DNA of 64,000 nucleotides from Luteolibacter luteus (lineage in GTDB: Bacteria > Verrucomicrobiota > Verrucomicrobiia > Verrucomicrobiales > Akkermansiaceae): contig NZ_CP051774.1 of the NCBI RefSeq assembly GCF_012913485.1, positions 2,170,001 through 2,234,000 on the forward strand, read 5' to 3'. Position numbers and translations under genes: made by a program. This document shows, piece after piece, positions 16,268 through 26,242 of the stretch; positions within the stretch are counted from its first letter, which is position 1, and each line of letters opens with the position of its first letter. The notes beneath the pieces were generated by a model. The model saw only the letters and a program-made list of their open reading frames with translations, had not been told where the DNA came from and did no database searches.

Positions 16268-19200
16268 CTAGCCGTTCTCCAGCCAGTTCATCATCGGACG
16301 CAGGCGGAAGAGACAGGTATCGCCATAGACCAGATTCCTTAGGAAAGGCATCGCCGCCGGATTCTTCCGGAATGCGGCGGCGACCGCCCGCCTCTCGTTT
16401 GGATCCAGCAGTCGCAGGCCGCAGTCCGCAAGGTGCAGCGCCGCATCCATCCGGAGTTCCGGATGGGAGGGATCGGAAAGCACGCTCGCGAGATCAGGGA
16501 GAGCACGTTCGAAGTTCCGTGCTTCGATCGCCACACTTGCCCTGAGCAAGCTCACATCCGCGGCATAGCGGCCATTCGGGAAGCGCTTCTGAAAGACCTC
16601 GATCTCGTCGTCTAGGCCCACCAAGGCAGAGCGGTCTGGATTCAGGCCCTTACTCATGCGCTTGTATCCTCGTGGGATCGGTGCCTCCGGAAACTCGAAA
16701 CCCCGGACCTGCGGGACACGGCAATATCGGCGAACCTGCTGCCGGAGCAAAACCAAGGAAACTGCCTCGGCCTTCGGGGAATCAGGATATTGCTGGAGAT
16801 AGGTTCGCCAAGATTCCTCGGAGCCTCCCGCATGATGACGCTGGAGAACCGCAAGCAAAGGGGCTAGAGGCACCCAGTCCCCGTCCGCCGGAGGCGGAGG
16901 CACATCATTCAAGCGCAAGTCGGCATAGCGCCGGAACAGATCCGCGCTGACTCCGGGAACGGAGGCTGCAATCGTGAGATCATCAAGGTGATTGACGGTC
17001 ACGAGCACCGTGTCCGCCACCAATTTGGGACGCAGTTCTTCGAAATCCTTTTGCCATGTGGCCAAGCGAGACCTGATGTCCTCTATTCCGGCTTCGTCCG
17101 CAGTTGGCAGCCTTCTAATGCCATCCATGATCCTTTTTGCCGCGCCCTCCGCACTCGGGTCCGCCTCGTACCAAGACCATCGGGAGCCGTCCGGATGACT
17201 TATCGCCCAAGCCATCGCCTCGGCCGCACGCCATGAGGAATAATCACCGGCCATCCAAGGCTGGGTCATTCCCGGAGGAGTGAAAGTCCAGGTGGCTGCC
17301 CGCAAGGCTTCCGGGCTTGCCGGATAATCTTTTCGCAGACGCCCAACCAGACTTGCTGATAGCGCGGCGGCATCCGTTTCCACCGCGCGTGCCAAGCGGT
17401 AATGAGAGAACTCCGCCAAGCGGAAGATGGCTTCATTCGCTTCCTCCAGAGCCGGGGCTGCAATCTCTGGTGCCTTGGACCCTGCCGCTTTCAGGAAGTG
17501 CTTCAAGGCGTGGACCAGTTCATCCCGCGAATCAAGTTCCTCGGTGATCGCCTTCTCAGACAAGCCCATGAATGCCCCGTTCTTCCTACGGATGAGATCG
17601 ATCTTCTCAGGCTCGCTTCCGGCATAGTCGAAGCAGTCCTGGAGCGGGAGCGTGACTTTCCCACGGAGTTCCTTCCAACGGCGGCCAATCCTCAGGTGCT
17701 GGGCCGATACATCCTTCCCTTCCTTCTCCGCGTCTTCCGCGATCTCAATCGCTCCGGCGAGGGATTCGATCTCCTGTTGCCAGCCGGCTTGGTCCATCGA
17801 GAAACGGGGAACATAGTAATCCGGATACCGGCCCTCCGTGGGCTGGGTCACGAAGGGATCGAGGTAGCGACGGGCCATGTTAAAATCACCCGCAGCCAAG
17901 GCCCGCATTCTCACAATCCCGCGGAGCAGCTCTGCCTCCCGGCTGTCGTCAGGCAACCTTCCCAAAGGAGCCGCAAGCTGATCCAAGGAGCCGAACTGGG
18001 CGATAGCATCGATCCACTGCGTCAGCTCCTTTCGCAGATGAAGGTAGGGAGGCCTCTCGTCGCCGGTGAAGTATCCTTTGTTAAGCACGAGCAAGTCCAA
18101 AAAGGCCTCGCCTGCCTGATCTCCACGAAAGCGGGCGATTGCTTGGTCGAAGGCGGTGTTCCTGGTGATCACGCTATCCGGGAATTCACTGCGCAATGCC
18201 TGATAAACCGCAGCGGCCTCCCCATAGCGGCCGCATGCGGCAAGCGCCGAAGCATGGCCGTGGAGAAGCTCGTCGGATCGCCGCTGTCTCAAGGCCTGCT
18301 CAAACAAAGTCTTCGCCTGCTCTGGCTCGCCCTCCTGAAGCGACGCCCAACCAAGAATCTGCAGCGAACCCGGATCGACAGGCTGCCCCGCCATGGTTTT
18401 CACCACCGCTTTCCCCAAGGAGACCAGTCCCTCCTTCGCGAAAGGCTGGGCGCGATCATTGAGGCTCCGCACATACTTCACGGCATCCCCCTCTTCCTCA
18501 AAGCCAAGGACTCCCGGCATCATCTGGGAGCGCATCGCGGGGTCCAGAGCTTGGAATACGAAGAGGCGGGCGATCGCTGGCTCGGAGGCGATCTGCGCCC
18601 AAGGCATCGCCTCAACGAGCAACGTCATCTGATAAGTGTCGTGTTCCTGCTGGAAGAGCTCCGCGAAGAACTTGTCGCACTCCAACATCACCGATCTCAC
18701 GACCTCACGGCTCGGCTGCATTTTAAGACGCTCCAACTGGAGTCGAATGGCCGTGGGATAGTCCTCCCGGTCCGCCGATACGGCAGCAAGCCAACCCCGG
18801 AGATCCGCCACAAAGCGCCCCTGCGGATAGCGCTCCATGTTCACACGGAAGTTTTCGGTCGCGGCATTCCTGAGTGCTTCCACCTCATGGCGATCCACCT
18901 TGGGAGTCTGCCGATTCAGCCGGCGCGACTGTTCCAGAAGGCTTCTTCCCTTCATCAACCGCGCAACCTCCGCCCGAGGATGATCCGGCCAAGTAGTCAC
19001 AACCGCTCCAAAGGCCTCGGCCGCCTCCGCAAGCTTGCCGTTTTCGTAGAGATAAGCCGCTTTCTGGACCTCATAGTTCGGCTTCAACTCCTCCGCGGAA
19101 GACGCCATCGCCTTATCCAGCTCGGCCACTCCCGCTCCGATCCTTTCCTCGTAGCCCCGCATCGCCAAAGCATAGTCCTGCTCGCTCATGTTCCAGCGCT

Positions 19201-19624
19201 TGGAAGGCGGTGAGCTGATGAAGCCCGCACGCTCCCCCAGCTTGCCCAGCCGCCAGTCGAGATAAGGACCAGCCAGAGACATGATCTTGTCGTCGCTGGC
19301 GATCTCACGCAGCTCGATCAGATAGTTCGCAACCCTGAGGCGGAAGTCACCTTCACGATTCCTCTCAAGAGCTTGATCAATCTTCGCCAACCGTTCCGCA
19401 ACCGGGAGCGGCGGCAATTCCTTCGTGAGTTCCCCGCATCTCCGGATCATGTCCGCCATGCTCGCCGCATCTGCCGCGGCTGGCTTTGCCTCGGCGAAGA
19501 GCTCGCGCCAACCCTTCCCGGGATAGCGCTGCGGGTAGTGGTCCAGCGGTGGCGGTGCCTGGTAAAAGTAGGGGCCGCAGGCGAGGACGAAGGGCGCCGC
19601 CAACAGAAGGACGCGACGGTTCAT
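16268..19624 (-). CDS. large TPR-repeat lipoprotein, uncharacterised
   Basis: An 1,118 aa protein, probably a lipoprotein (MNRRVLLLAAPFVLAC). Almost the whole length is helical with tetratricopeptide-like pairs: AAYLYENGKLAEAAEAFGAVVTTWPDHPRAEVARLMKGRSL, LGWASLQEGEPEQAKTLFEQAL and LAACGRYGEAAAVYQALRSEFPDS are clear TPR units, with further degenerate ones to the C-terminus. TPR solenoids scaffold protein complexes in the envelope. The start overlaps the DUF3142 gene stop (ATGA at 19621-19624), so it is the last gene of a three-gene operon. Repeat homology is certain; the role is not. Confidence 0.8.
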   Translation of the reverse strand: MNRRVLLLAAPFVLACGPYFYQAPPPLDHYPQRYPGKGWRELFAEAKPAAADAASMADMIRRCGELTKELPPLPVAERLAKIDQALERNREGDFRLRVANYLIELREIASDDKIMSLAGPYLDWRLGKLGERAGFISSPPSKRWNMSEQDYALAMRGYEERIGAGVAELDKAMASSAEELKPNYEVQKAAYLYENGKLAEAAEAFGAVVTTWPDHPRAEVARLMKGRSLLEQSRRLNRQTPKVDRHEVEALRNAATENFRVNMERYPQGRFVADLRGWLAAVSADREDYPTAIRLQLERLKMQPSREVVRSVMLECDKFFAELFQQEHDTYQMTLLVEAMPWAQIASEPAIARLFVFQALDPAMRSQMMPGVLGFEEEGDAVKYVRSLNDRAQPFAKEGLVSLGKAVVKTMAGQPVDPGSLQILGWASLQEGEPEQAKTLFEQALRQRRSDELLHGHASALAACGRYGEAAAVYQALRSEFPDSVITRNTAFDQAIARFRGDQAGEAFLDLLVLNKGYFTGDERPPYLHLRKELTQWIDAIAQFGSLDQLAAPLGRLPDDSREAELLRGIVRMRALAAGDFNMARRYLDPFVTQPTEGRYPDYYVPRFSMDQAGWQQEIESLAGAIEIAEDAEKEGKDVSAQHLRIGRRWKELRGKVTLPLQDCFDYAGSEPEKIDLIRRKNGAFMGLSEKAITEELDSRDELVHALKHFLKAAGSKAPEIAAPALEEANEAIFRLAEFSHYRLARAVETDAAALSASLVGRLRKDYPASPEALRAATWTFTPPGMTQPWMAGDYSSWRAAEAMAWAISHPDGSRWSWYEADPSAEGAAKRIMDGIRRLPTADEAGIEDIRSRLATWQKDFEELRPKLVADTVLVTVNHLDDLTIAASVPGVSADLFRRYADLRLNDVPPPPADGDWVPLAPLLAVLQRHHAGGSEESWRTYLQQYPDSPKAEAVSLVLLRQQVRRYCRVPQVRGFEFPEAPIPRGYKRMSKGLNPDRSALVGLDDEIEVFQKRFPNGRYAADVSLLRASVAIEARNFERALPDLASVLSDPSHPELRMDAALHLADCGLRLLDPNERRAVAAAFRKNPAAMPFLRNLVYGDTCLFRLRPMMNWLENG

Positions 19625-20994
19625 GGGAGTGGTTGTGGTGGAGAAGCATCGAGTGACCAGCGGAGCTCTTGATGATCCTTCACGGGGACTAGGCCGGGCT
19701 CACTTGCGATTTCTTCATCTACTCCCAAACCGGCGAAATGAATCACTATTTTTCGTGAAAAATTGATGGAGATCGGACTGCCTTCCGGGAGCGAGGTGCG
19801 GAAGAAATCACCCGGCCCGGCATGTGCGAACGAACCCGGCCGATCCGACTCCAGAGCCAGCTGGTGCATTTCGCCGCCGGGCTTCATCACGAGGTCACCG
19901 GGGCCTTCATTTCGCAGGATGATCCTGCCTGCGGAATCGCGCGTTGCCTTGATGGAAGGAAACGGTGATTCACTCCTTGCAAGCGCCGCGAGGTGTTGCG
20001 GCGAGCGGGATGTACGGAGACCCGGTCCAGGAAGTGCAAACCATACGATACCGCTCGCGCCGGACGAAAAAGATGTGCGGATCAAGTGCTTCAATTCCTC
20101 ATTGTCAGGAGCACGCCAGACCAGAAGCTGATCCGCCTCGACCGAGGTTCCCTGAAAGTTGATCGACCGGTCCGCGCGATAGGCAGCTCCGCCGCTGAAA
20201 CCGGAAAGCGGTTTCAAGGATTGCATGTCGGCCAAGGCTTCCGGTGACCATTGGCGCAAGTGGCCGACCAAGCTGCCGTCCGCCTTGAAAAGCGTGAGCC
20301 GCTCGAAGTTCGGCAAGCCTGCGCGCCATGTTTTCCTACACTTCTTCCAGCGCTCGATCCGCCGGGCTGTGTCCGTCCCGGCCATCGGCACGACTTTCCC
20401 TGCCACGACGTCGCCGGGAGGATCCGCAGTGAGATCATAGAACATTGGCACCAGCTCATCGACCGTCTCCGAGAAGCGAGGAAATGCCGGAGAATCGATC
20501 CAACTCGCGAGGGCAGTCACCGAGACCTTTTCCAAGCCGAGCTCCGAGCGGAGTTCGGAAACAAAGACTCCGAAACGGGGCAGCAGGCGGACCGGGCAAT
20601 CGTAGTCGAGTTGGATTGCAGACGGGACTTTGCCATCGAAGTGATGGCGTAGCCATTTGGCCAAGGAGGCAGCTGCATCCGGCTGCTCCATCATCGCGGG
20701 GCCAGGATCCAAGCGGAGCACCGGGGTGGCGGAGCCCAAGACATCCGCGGTGCCGAGGGGGCGCGGCGACCATTCGCCATTCCTCCAGCCGAATTCAACG
20801 ATCTGCCGGTAGAGAGGACCGCTCCCGGACTTTCGAATCGAGGCGGTCTCACGCTCAGCCAAGGCGCTGGAGCGATGCCAGATCCAGAATCCAGGCGCCT
20901 GGTCCTGCGACAAAGGAGAACTGGCGGGGGATGCCTTTCGTTCGCACCCGCCCGCCAGCAGTAAAATCAGAAGCAGTGGCCGCAGATGCTTCAC
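19621..20994 (-). CDS. DUF3142 domain-containing lipoprotein
   Basis: A 457 aa protein. The GTG at 20994 is chosen because it overlaps the upstream stop as GTGA and begins a lipoprotein signal (VKHLRPLLLILLLAGGC). The DUF3142 region starts with PGFWIWHRSSAL and includes VPSAIQLDYDCP, LRSELGLEKVSVTALASW and TVDELVPMFYDLTADPP. This looks like a TIM-barrel glycoside-hydrolase-type fold with acidic residues at strand ends (DYDCP, MFYD). A beta-sandwich-like C-terminal part follows (INFSRKIVIHFAGLG). It is coupled on both sides to DUF1080 and TPR genes. Family biology is unknown; polysaccharide binding or cleavage is a guess. Confidence 0.78.
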   Translation of the reverse strand: MKHLRPLLLILLLAGGCERKASPASSPLSQDQAPGFWIWHRSSALAERETASIRKSGSGPLYRQIVEFGWRNGEWSPRPLGTADVLGSATPVLRLDPGPAMMEQPDAAASLAKWLRHHFDGKVPSAIQLDYDCPVRLLPRFGVFVSELRSELGLEKVSVTALASWIDSPAFPRFSETVDELVPMFYDLTADPPGDVVAGKVVPMAGTDTARRIERWKKCRKTWRAGLPNFERLTLFKADGSLVGHLRQWSPEALADMQSLKPLSGFSGGAAYRADRSINFQGTSVEADQLLVWRAPDNEELKHLIRTSFSSGASGIVWFALPGPGLRTSRSPQHLAALARSESPFPSIKATRDSAGRIILRNEGPGDLVMKPGGEMHQLALESDRPGSFAHAGPGDFFRTSLPEGSPISINFSRKIVIHFAGLGVDEEIASEPGLVPVKDHQELRWSLDASPPQPLP

Positions 20995-21662
20995 TTCAGG
21001 GAATCCAGCTCCACCTTGCGGAACTCGACTTCGGTGCCTTCCGCCTGCAGGGCGATCTTGCCCTTGCTGGCAGTGGACTTGCTGCCGTGATTCACCTCGG
21101 TGCCATTCACCCATACCTTGATCTCGTTGCCCCTGCACTCGATGACCATGGTATTCCACTCGCCGAGCGGCTTTTCGGAGTCGTCGGTCAGGTTCTTGAT
21201 ATTGCGGGCGTCATCGGGACCGCCGCCGAATTTCTGGCCTTCCTTGTGAGGGCGACGCTTCTCCATGTCCGGCACTTCGATGTTTTCACCGATGCACCAG
21301 AAATCCCCGGCTTGGCCGGACTGCATCTGTACTTCAATCGATTTCGGGAACATGCCGTACAGTTCGCGCGGCTTCGATGCGTGGACCAGCACTCCGCAGT
21401 TCCCGGCCTTACCGGTGAAGCGGTATTCCACCGTGAGCTTGTAGTCGGAGTAATCCTTGTCCGTCACCAAGTGGCCGAGCGGCTTGCCCTTCGAGACGAG
21501 ATTGCCATCGCGGACGATGAAGCTCGGCTCGATGTCCGGTTTTTTATCGGCATCGGGAACATCGGTGGTCCAGCCGGAGAGGTCCTTGCCGTTGAAAAGA
21601 GCCGCCGGCTCGGCGAAAGCCGTGATGGCGAGGAGAGGAAAAAGTGCGAGGATGGATTTCAT
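20991..21662 (-). CDS. DUF1080 (3-keto-disaccharide hydrolase-like) secreted protein
   Basis: A 223 aa secreted protein with a signal peptide (MKSILALFPLLAITAFA) and one DUF1080 jelly-roll domain. Hallmarks are ALFNGKDLSGWT at the N-terminus, GNCGVLVHASKP, KSIEVQMQSGQAGDFW, GEWNTMVIECRGNEIKVWVNGTEVN and GKIALQAEGTEVEFRKVEL at the C-terminus. DUF1080 proteins are abundant in Planctomycetota/Verrucomicrobiota. They resemble concanavalin-like glycosidases, some linked to 3-keto-glycoside hydrolysis. It is the first gene of the operon (overlap of 4 bases with DUF3142), with the promoter presumably in the 228-base divergent space. Confidence 0.92.
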   Translation of the reverse strand: MKSILALFPLLAITAFAEPAALFNGKDLSGWTTDVPDADKKPDIEPSFIVRDGNLVSKGKPLGHLVTDKDYSDYKLTVEYRFTGKAGNCGVLVHASKPRELYGMFPKSIEVQMQSGQAGDFWCIGENIEVPDMEKRRPHKEGQKFGGGPDDARNIKNLTDDSEKPLGEWNTMVIECRGNEIKVWVNGTEVNHGSKSTASKGKIALQAEGTEVEFRKVELDSLK

Positions 21663-21890
21663 GTGATTTAAACGGAATCGTGCCTCTACGGCACTGGCTA
21701 AACCATCAATTTCACTTCCCAGTCGTTTCAAACCAAAAAGACAGCGACGTTTGATGAAAGTCGAACTAAGGTGGCGCGGTTCGAGCTGCTCGGGAACGCG
21801 CAGCGCCGGGCCAAAATTCGGAATACCGCGCAGCTTCGAAGCATCTTCGTCAACGTCATTCGCCCGCTCCGGGCAGGGGCCCCAAAGGTC

Positions 21891-24800
21891 ATGTGGATCG
21901 TTCTTTTTGCACTCCGTTATAAATACACCATCGGTGTTCTCGGCATTCTGATCCTCCTCTTCGGCGTAATGTCCGGGCGGAAGATGTCTACCGACATCCT
22001 CCCCAAGGTGGAGAGCCCCGAGATCATGGTGGTGTGGAACTACAATGGTCTGAACGCCGCCGAAATGGCCGCGAAGATCAGCTCCTTCTCCGAGATCGCC
22101 GTCCTCAACAACGTCGACGACCTGCAGGAAGTGCGGTCGGAGAGCTCGAACGGCGTGGGCTTGGTGAAGCTGAAGTTCCAGCCTTACGTGGACATCAACA
22201 CGGCGCTGGCACAGACCACCTCGGTTTCCCAGACGATCATCCGGCGCATGCCGCCCGGCACCACGCCGCCGCTGATCGTGCGGACCAGTCCCTCGAGCGT
22301 GCCGATCATCCAGCTGGTGATCTCGTCGGACACGATGACCGATGGGGCGCTCTTCGATTACGCGCGCCTGGCCCTGCGAGCCCAGCTCCAGAGCGTGCCT
22401 GGGATGCGCATCTCCCTGCCCTACGGTGGTGCGGCGCGCCAAGTGATGGTGGACCTTGATCCGGAAGCACTGAATGCCTTCGGCATGTCTGCGGCCGAAG
22501 TGAGCGCCGTGGTGGGCCGGCAAAACCTCACCTTGCCTTCCGGTTCCCTGCGCGAAGGAGGCCGCGAACTGCCGGTGGAGCTGAACGCCAGCCCCGAGAC
22601 GATCCAAGCATTCCTCGATATCCCGCTGCGCTCCGTGGACGGACGCACCATCCTGCTGCGCGACGTGGCCAACGTTCGCGACGGCGAGGCAGTGAGCTCG
22701 AACATCGCACGCCTGAACGGCCAGAACGCGGTGATGATTTCCATCCTCAAGCTGGGGAACGCCTCCACGGTGGACATCATCGACGGCATCCTCGCGCGCA
22801 TGGATGAGATCCGAGCCTCGGCCCCTCCGGGGATGAGGATCGAGCCGATCTTCGACCAATCGGTCTTCGTGCGCGCCGCGGTGAATGGCGTGGAGCACGA
22901 GATCCTGCTGGTGGGCGGGCTGGTAGCCCTGGTGGTCCTGCTCTTCCTCGGCTCCTGGCGCTCGACCCTGATCGTGCTGACCTCGATCCCGCTGGCGCTG
23001 CTTTGCTCGATCATCGGCCTGAACCTCGTCGGCGCGACCTTCAACCTGATGACCCTCGGCGGCCTCGCGCTGGCGATCGGTATCCTGGTGGACAACTCCC
23101 TGGTGGAGATCGAAAACATCAAGCGGCAGATCTCGCTCGGGAAGGACGTGCGCACCGCGATCATCGATGGTGCGAAGGAGGTGGCCTTCCCCGAGTTCGT
23201 TTCCACGCTCTCGATCTGTATCGTATTCCTGCCGATCTTCCTGCTGAGCGGCACGGCATCCTACGTCTTCCGCCCGCTGGCACTGGCGGTGGTGTTCGCG
23301 ATGATTTCGAGCTACCTGCTCGCCCGCACCTTGGTTCCGACCTTGGCCTCGATCATTCTTCCCGCCGAAGCCCGTGCGGAGAAGAAGCGCGAGGGGCAGA
23401 AGCCGCGTGGCCTCGGCATGATCCATCACGGGATCGAACACGGCGTGGACAAGCTCGCCGACAAGCAAGGCAGCGTATTGAGTTTCCTGCTGCGCTGGAA
23501 GGTGGTCATCTTGATCCCGATCTTCATCGCGGCATCGATCGGCGTGTTCTCCGCGCTGCACTCCGGGCGTGAATTCTTCCCGAAGACCGATGCCGGCCTG
23601 ATCCGTCTCTTCATCCGCATCCCGAGCGGCATGCGGATCGAAGACACCGCTCGCAAGATGGCGGAGATCCAGCGTGAGATCCGCAGCATTATCCCGAAGG
23701 ACGAGCTGCAGTTTATTGTCGAAAACATTGGTGCGCCTTCCTCCGTGAACCAGGCCTGGGTGGAAACCACCTCGATCAGTTCCGCCGATGGCGAGGTGCT
23801 GGTGCAGCTCCACGGCGAGCACGGACCGAGCGGCGAGTACGAGCAGAAGATCCGCACGATGCTCGCGGAGAAATTCCCGGACATCCAATCCTTCTTCCGA
23901 CCGGCGGACGCAACGAGCCAGACGCTCGCTTCCGGCGCGCCCACGACCTTCGAAGTCCGTTTCGCCGGCCGGGACGTTCCGGGCAACCTGGCGCTCGCCA
24001 AGGAGCTGAAGGAACAATTCGCCAAAGTCCCGGGTGCCGTGGACGTCACCCTTCGCGAAGTGCTGGATCAGCCCGGCTACGCGATCCGTGTGGACCGCGC
24101 TCGTGCCGCAACCTTCGGGATCACACAGCAGGATGCCGCGAACGCGATGCTCGCGGCACTGGGTAGCGGCGGCTCGATCGCCCCGAACTACTGGGCGGAC
24201 CCTGCCACCGGCGCCTCCTACGACGTGCAGGTGATCGCCCCGCCATCCAATCTGGTATCGGTGGACCAACTGCTCAACCTGCCGATCCGCCCTTCCGTGG
24301 GGAGCGGTGATCCGGTGCCGCTGCGCGCTTTTGCCACGGTGGTGGAGAAGCGGGCACCCGCGAGTGTCTCCCGCACGACCATGCAGCCAACCTTCACAGT
24401 GGTGGCAAACGTGTATGGCCGCGACCTCGGCAGCGTGACCAAGGATCTCGAACACATCATCGGCAAGGAAGCCGTGGCGGCCGATCCGTCCAAGAAGAAG
24501 GAAGCCGTGCCCGCCACCGGCCTGCGCGCCAAGCAGAAGCCGGGCAACAAGATCGTGCTCACCGGCCAGGCAGCGCTGATGACCTCCGCCTACTCGGAGC
24601 TGATCGGCGGTCTCGGTCTGGCCGCGGTGCTGGTCTTTCTGGTGATGGTGGTGAACTTCCAATCCTGGACGCTGCCCTTCGTGGCGATCAGCGGCCTGCC
24701 GGTGGCCGTCTCCGGCGCCCTCTTCGGCCTGTGGGTCACCAACACGCCACTGAGCGTGCCTGCCCTGATGGGCATCATCATGGTGGTCGGCGTGTCGACG

Positions 24801-25139
24801 GCGAACAGCGTGCTCGTGAGCAGCTTCGCCCGCGATCGCTACGACCAAGGAGCCACTGCATGGGAGGCCGCGGTCGAAGCGGCAACCACGCGTCTCCGCC
24901 CGGTGATGATGACCGCGCTCGCGATGATCCTCGGGGTGATCCCGATGGCGCTCGGCCACGCCGAGGGCGGCGAGCAAAACGCGCCGCTCGGTCGCGCCGT
25001 GATCGGAGGCTTGGTCTTCGGCACCATGGCTTCCCTCTTCGTGGTGCCGGTAGCCTTCGCCTTCGTGCGCGGCCGGCACAAGCGAGCCAAGCAAGACGAA
25101 CCGGTGATCGATGCCGACGTGATCGCCGAACCTTCCTGA
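21891..25139 (+). CDS. RND efflux permease (second RND system)
   Basis: A 1,082 aa inner-membrane pump of the RND superfamily. The ATG at 21891 (after CCAAAGG) gives WIVLFALRYKYTIGVLGILILLFGVMS as TM1; an in-frame GTG 120 bases upstream would add an atypical hydrophilic extension. TM4 carries AIGILVDNSLVEIENI (Asp401-Asn402), so the second Asp of AcrB-type pumps is Asn here. Loop motifs include MPPGTTPPLIVRTSPSSVPII and GREFFPKTDAGLIRLFIRIPSGM. The adaptor gene follows 24 bases later and no outer-membrane channel gene is adjacent, so it may share a TolC homologue. The substrate is probably an organic toxin or lipid rather than metal, by family resemblance. Confidence 0.9.
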   Translation: MWIVLFALRYKYTIGVLGILILLFGVMSGRKMSTDILPKVESPEIMVVWNYNGLNAAEMAAKISSFSEIAVLNNVDDLQEVRSESSNGVGLVKLKFQPYVDINTALAQTTSVSQTIIRRMPPGTTPPLIVRTSPSSVPIIQLVISSDTMTDGALFDYARLALRAQLQSVPGMRISLPYGGAARQVMVDLDPEALNAFGMSAAEVSAVVGRQNLTLPSGSLREGGRELPVELNASPETIQAFLDIPLRSVDGRTILLRDVANVRDGEAVSSNIARLNGQNAVMISILKLGNASTVDIIDGILARMDEIRASAPPGMRIEPIFDQSVFVRAAVNGVEHEILLVGGLVALVVLLFLGSWRSTLIVLTSIPLALLCSIIGLNLVGATFNLMTLGGLALAIGILVDNSLVEIENIKRQISLGKDVRTAIIDGAKEVAFPEFVSTLSICIVFLPIFLLSGTASYVFRPLALAVVFAMISSYLLARTLVPTLASIILPAEARAEKKREGQKPRGLGMIHHGIEHGVDKLADKQGSVLSFLLRWKVVILIPIFIAASIGVFSALHSGREFFPKTDAGLIRLFIRIPSGMRIEDTARKMAEIQREIRSIIPKDELQFIVENIGAPSSVNQAWVETTSISSADGEVLVQLHGEHGPSGEYEQKIRTMLAEKFPDIQSFFRPADATSQTLASGAPTTFEVRFAGRDVPGNLALAKELKEQFAKVPGAVDVTLREVLDQPGYAIRVDRARAATFGITQQDAANAMLAALGSGGSIAPNYWADPATGASYDVQVIAPPSNLVSVDQLLNLPIRPSVGSGDPVPLRAFATVVEKRAPASVSRTTMQPTFTVVANVYGRDLGSVTKDLEHIIGKEAVAADPSKKKEAVPATGLRAKQKPGNKIVLTGQAALMTSAYSELIGGLGLAAVLVFLVMVVNFQSWTLPFVAISGLPVAVSGALFGLWVTNTPLSVPALMGIIMVVGVSTANSVLVSSFARDRYDQGATAWEAAVEAATTRLRPVMMTALAMILGVIPMALGHAEGGEQNAPLGRAVIGGLVFGTMASLFVVPVAFAFVRGRHKRAKQDEPVIDADVIAEPS

Positions 25140-25163
25140 TCCAATTTCATCCCTTTTCCTGCC

Positions 25164-26237
25164 ATGACTTCCCGCACGATTCTCATTTCCCTGCTGACTG
25201 CTCCGGCACTGCTTGCCCAGGAGCCCCTGGCGGTTCGCACGGTGGCGCCCTCTCCTGCGACCCAAGCCCGCGTCTATGATCTGCCAGGCCGGACCGAGCC
25301 GGTGGAGCAAGCGCGCATCTTCTCCCGCGCGACGGGCACCGTCAAAGAGCGCCCAGTGGACATCGGGGATCGCGTCAAGGCGGGCGATCCGCTGGCGGTG
25401 ATCGACATTCCCGAAATCGAGCGCGAGTTGGAATCGGCCAAGGCCTCGGTGGACCAAGCAGTTGCCCGCGCCAACATCGCGCGCAGCACGGCCAACCGTT
25501 CGGCCGGGCTGGCGGAAGCGAAAGCGGTGTCCAAGGAGGAATCCGAGCAACGCGAAGCCTCGGCTGCCGAACTCGAAGCCGCCGTGCGGGTAGCGAAGGC
25601 GGAAGTCTCGCGTCTGGAAGAATTGCAGAAGTTCGGGATCGTCCGGGCGCCTTTCGACGGGACTGTTTCCGGCCGCCGGATCGATGTCGGCGATTTCGTG
25701 CGCGGCGATTCCTCGACGACCGCCGAGTGGGCCTTCCAGATGATGCGGATCAACCAGCTGCGTTTCGCGGTCGGCGCCACGCCGGACGTCGCGCTGCGGC
25801 TGACTCCCGAAACCGAGGCCGCGGTACGCTTCACCGAACTGCCCGGCCGGAGCTTCCCAGCGAAGGTGAGCCGCTCGAGCAAGTCCTTCGATACCGCCAC
25901 CGGCACGATGCGGGTGGAGCTGCTGCTGGATAATGCGGACTTCACGCTGCCCGCCGGCCTCACCGGCACGGTCGGCTTCAAGCTGATGCCAGCGCCGGGC
26001 ACCTACCTGCTGCCGAACAACACCCTCGTGTTGCGCGAAGGCAAATCCACGGTGGCACTGGTCGAGGACGGGAAGGTGAAGTTCATCGACGTGCTTCCCG
26101 GCCGCAACCTCGGTCCCCAGATGGAGGTGACTTCTGCCGAGCTGAAAGCAGAGAGCCAAGTCATCGTGAGCCCGAACGCAATGCTGCGTGCGGGCGATCC
26201 GGTGAATGCCTCGCCGCTGGTGGTCGCGGGCAAGTAA
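25164..26237 (+). CDS. RND efflux periplasmic adaptor (second RND system)
   Basis: A 357 aa membrane-fusion protein with a signal peptide (MTSRTILISLLTAPALLAQ). Domains in order: first lipoyl half (IFSRATGTVKERPVDIGDRVKAGDPLAVIDIPEIE), a short coiled-coil hairpin (residues ~80-145, ESAKASVDQAVARANIARS), second lipoyl half (GIVRAPFDGTVSGRRIDVGDFV), a beta-barrel (LRFAVGATPDVALRLTPETEAAVRF) and a membrane-proximal domain (VKFIDVLPGRNLGPQMEV). The gene order permease-then-adaptor is the reverse of the czc-like cluster. It ends 5 bases before the convergent HIT gene. Confidence 0.9.
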   Translation: MTSRTILISLLTAPALLAQEPLAVRTVAPSPATQARVYDLPGRTEPVEQARIFSRATGTVKERPVDIGDRVKAGDPLAVIDIPEIERELESAKASVDQAVARANIARSTANRSAGLAEAKAVSKEESEQREASAAELEAAVRVAKAEVSRLEELQKFGIVRAPFDGTVSGRRIDVGDFVRGDSSTTAEWAFQMMRINQLRFAVGATPDVALRLTPETEAAVRFTELPGRSFPAKVSRSSKSFDTATGTMRVELLLDNADFTLPAGLTGTVGFKLMPAPGTYLLPNNTLVLREGKSTVALVEDGKVKFIDVLPGRNLGPQMEVTSAELKAESQVIVSPNAMLRAGDPVNASPLVVAGK

Positions 26238-26242
26238 GCCGA

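Noticed and set aside
17402..19213. A 603-residue plus-strand open frame
   Set aside because: Antisense to the TPR lipoprotein, which has a signal peptide, repeats and overlapping start; no domain seen in the antisense frame.
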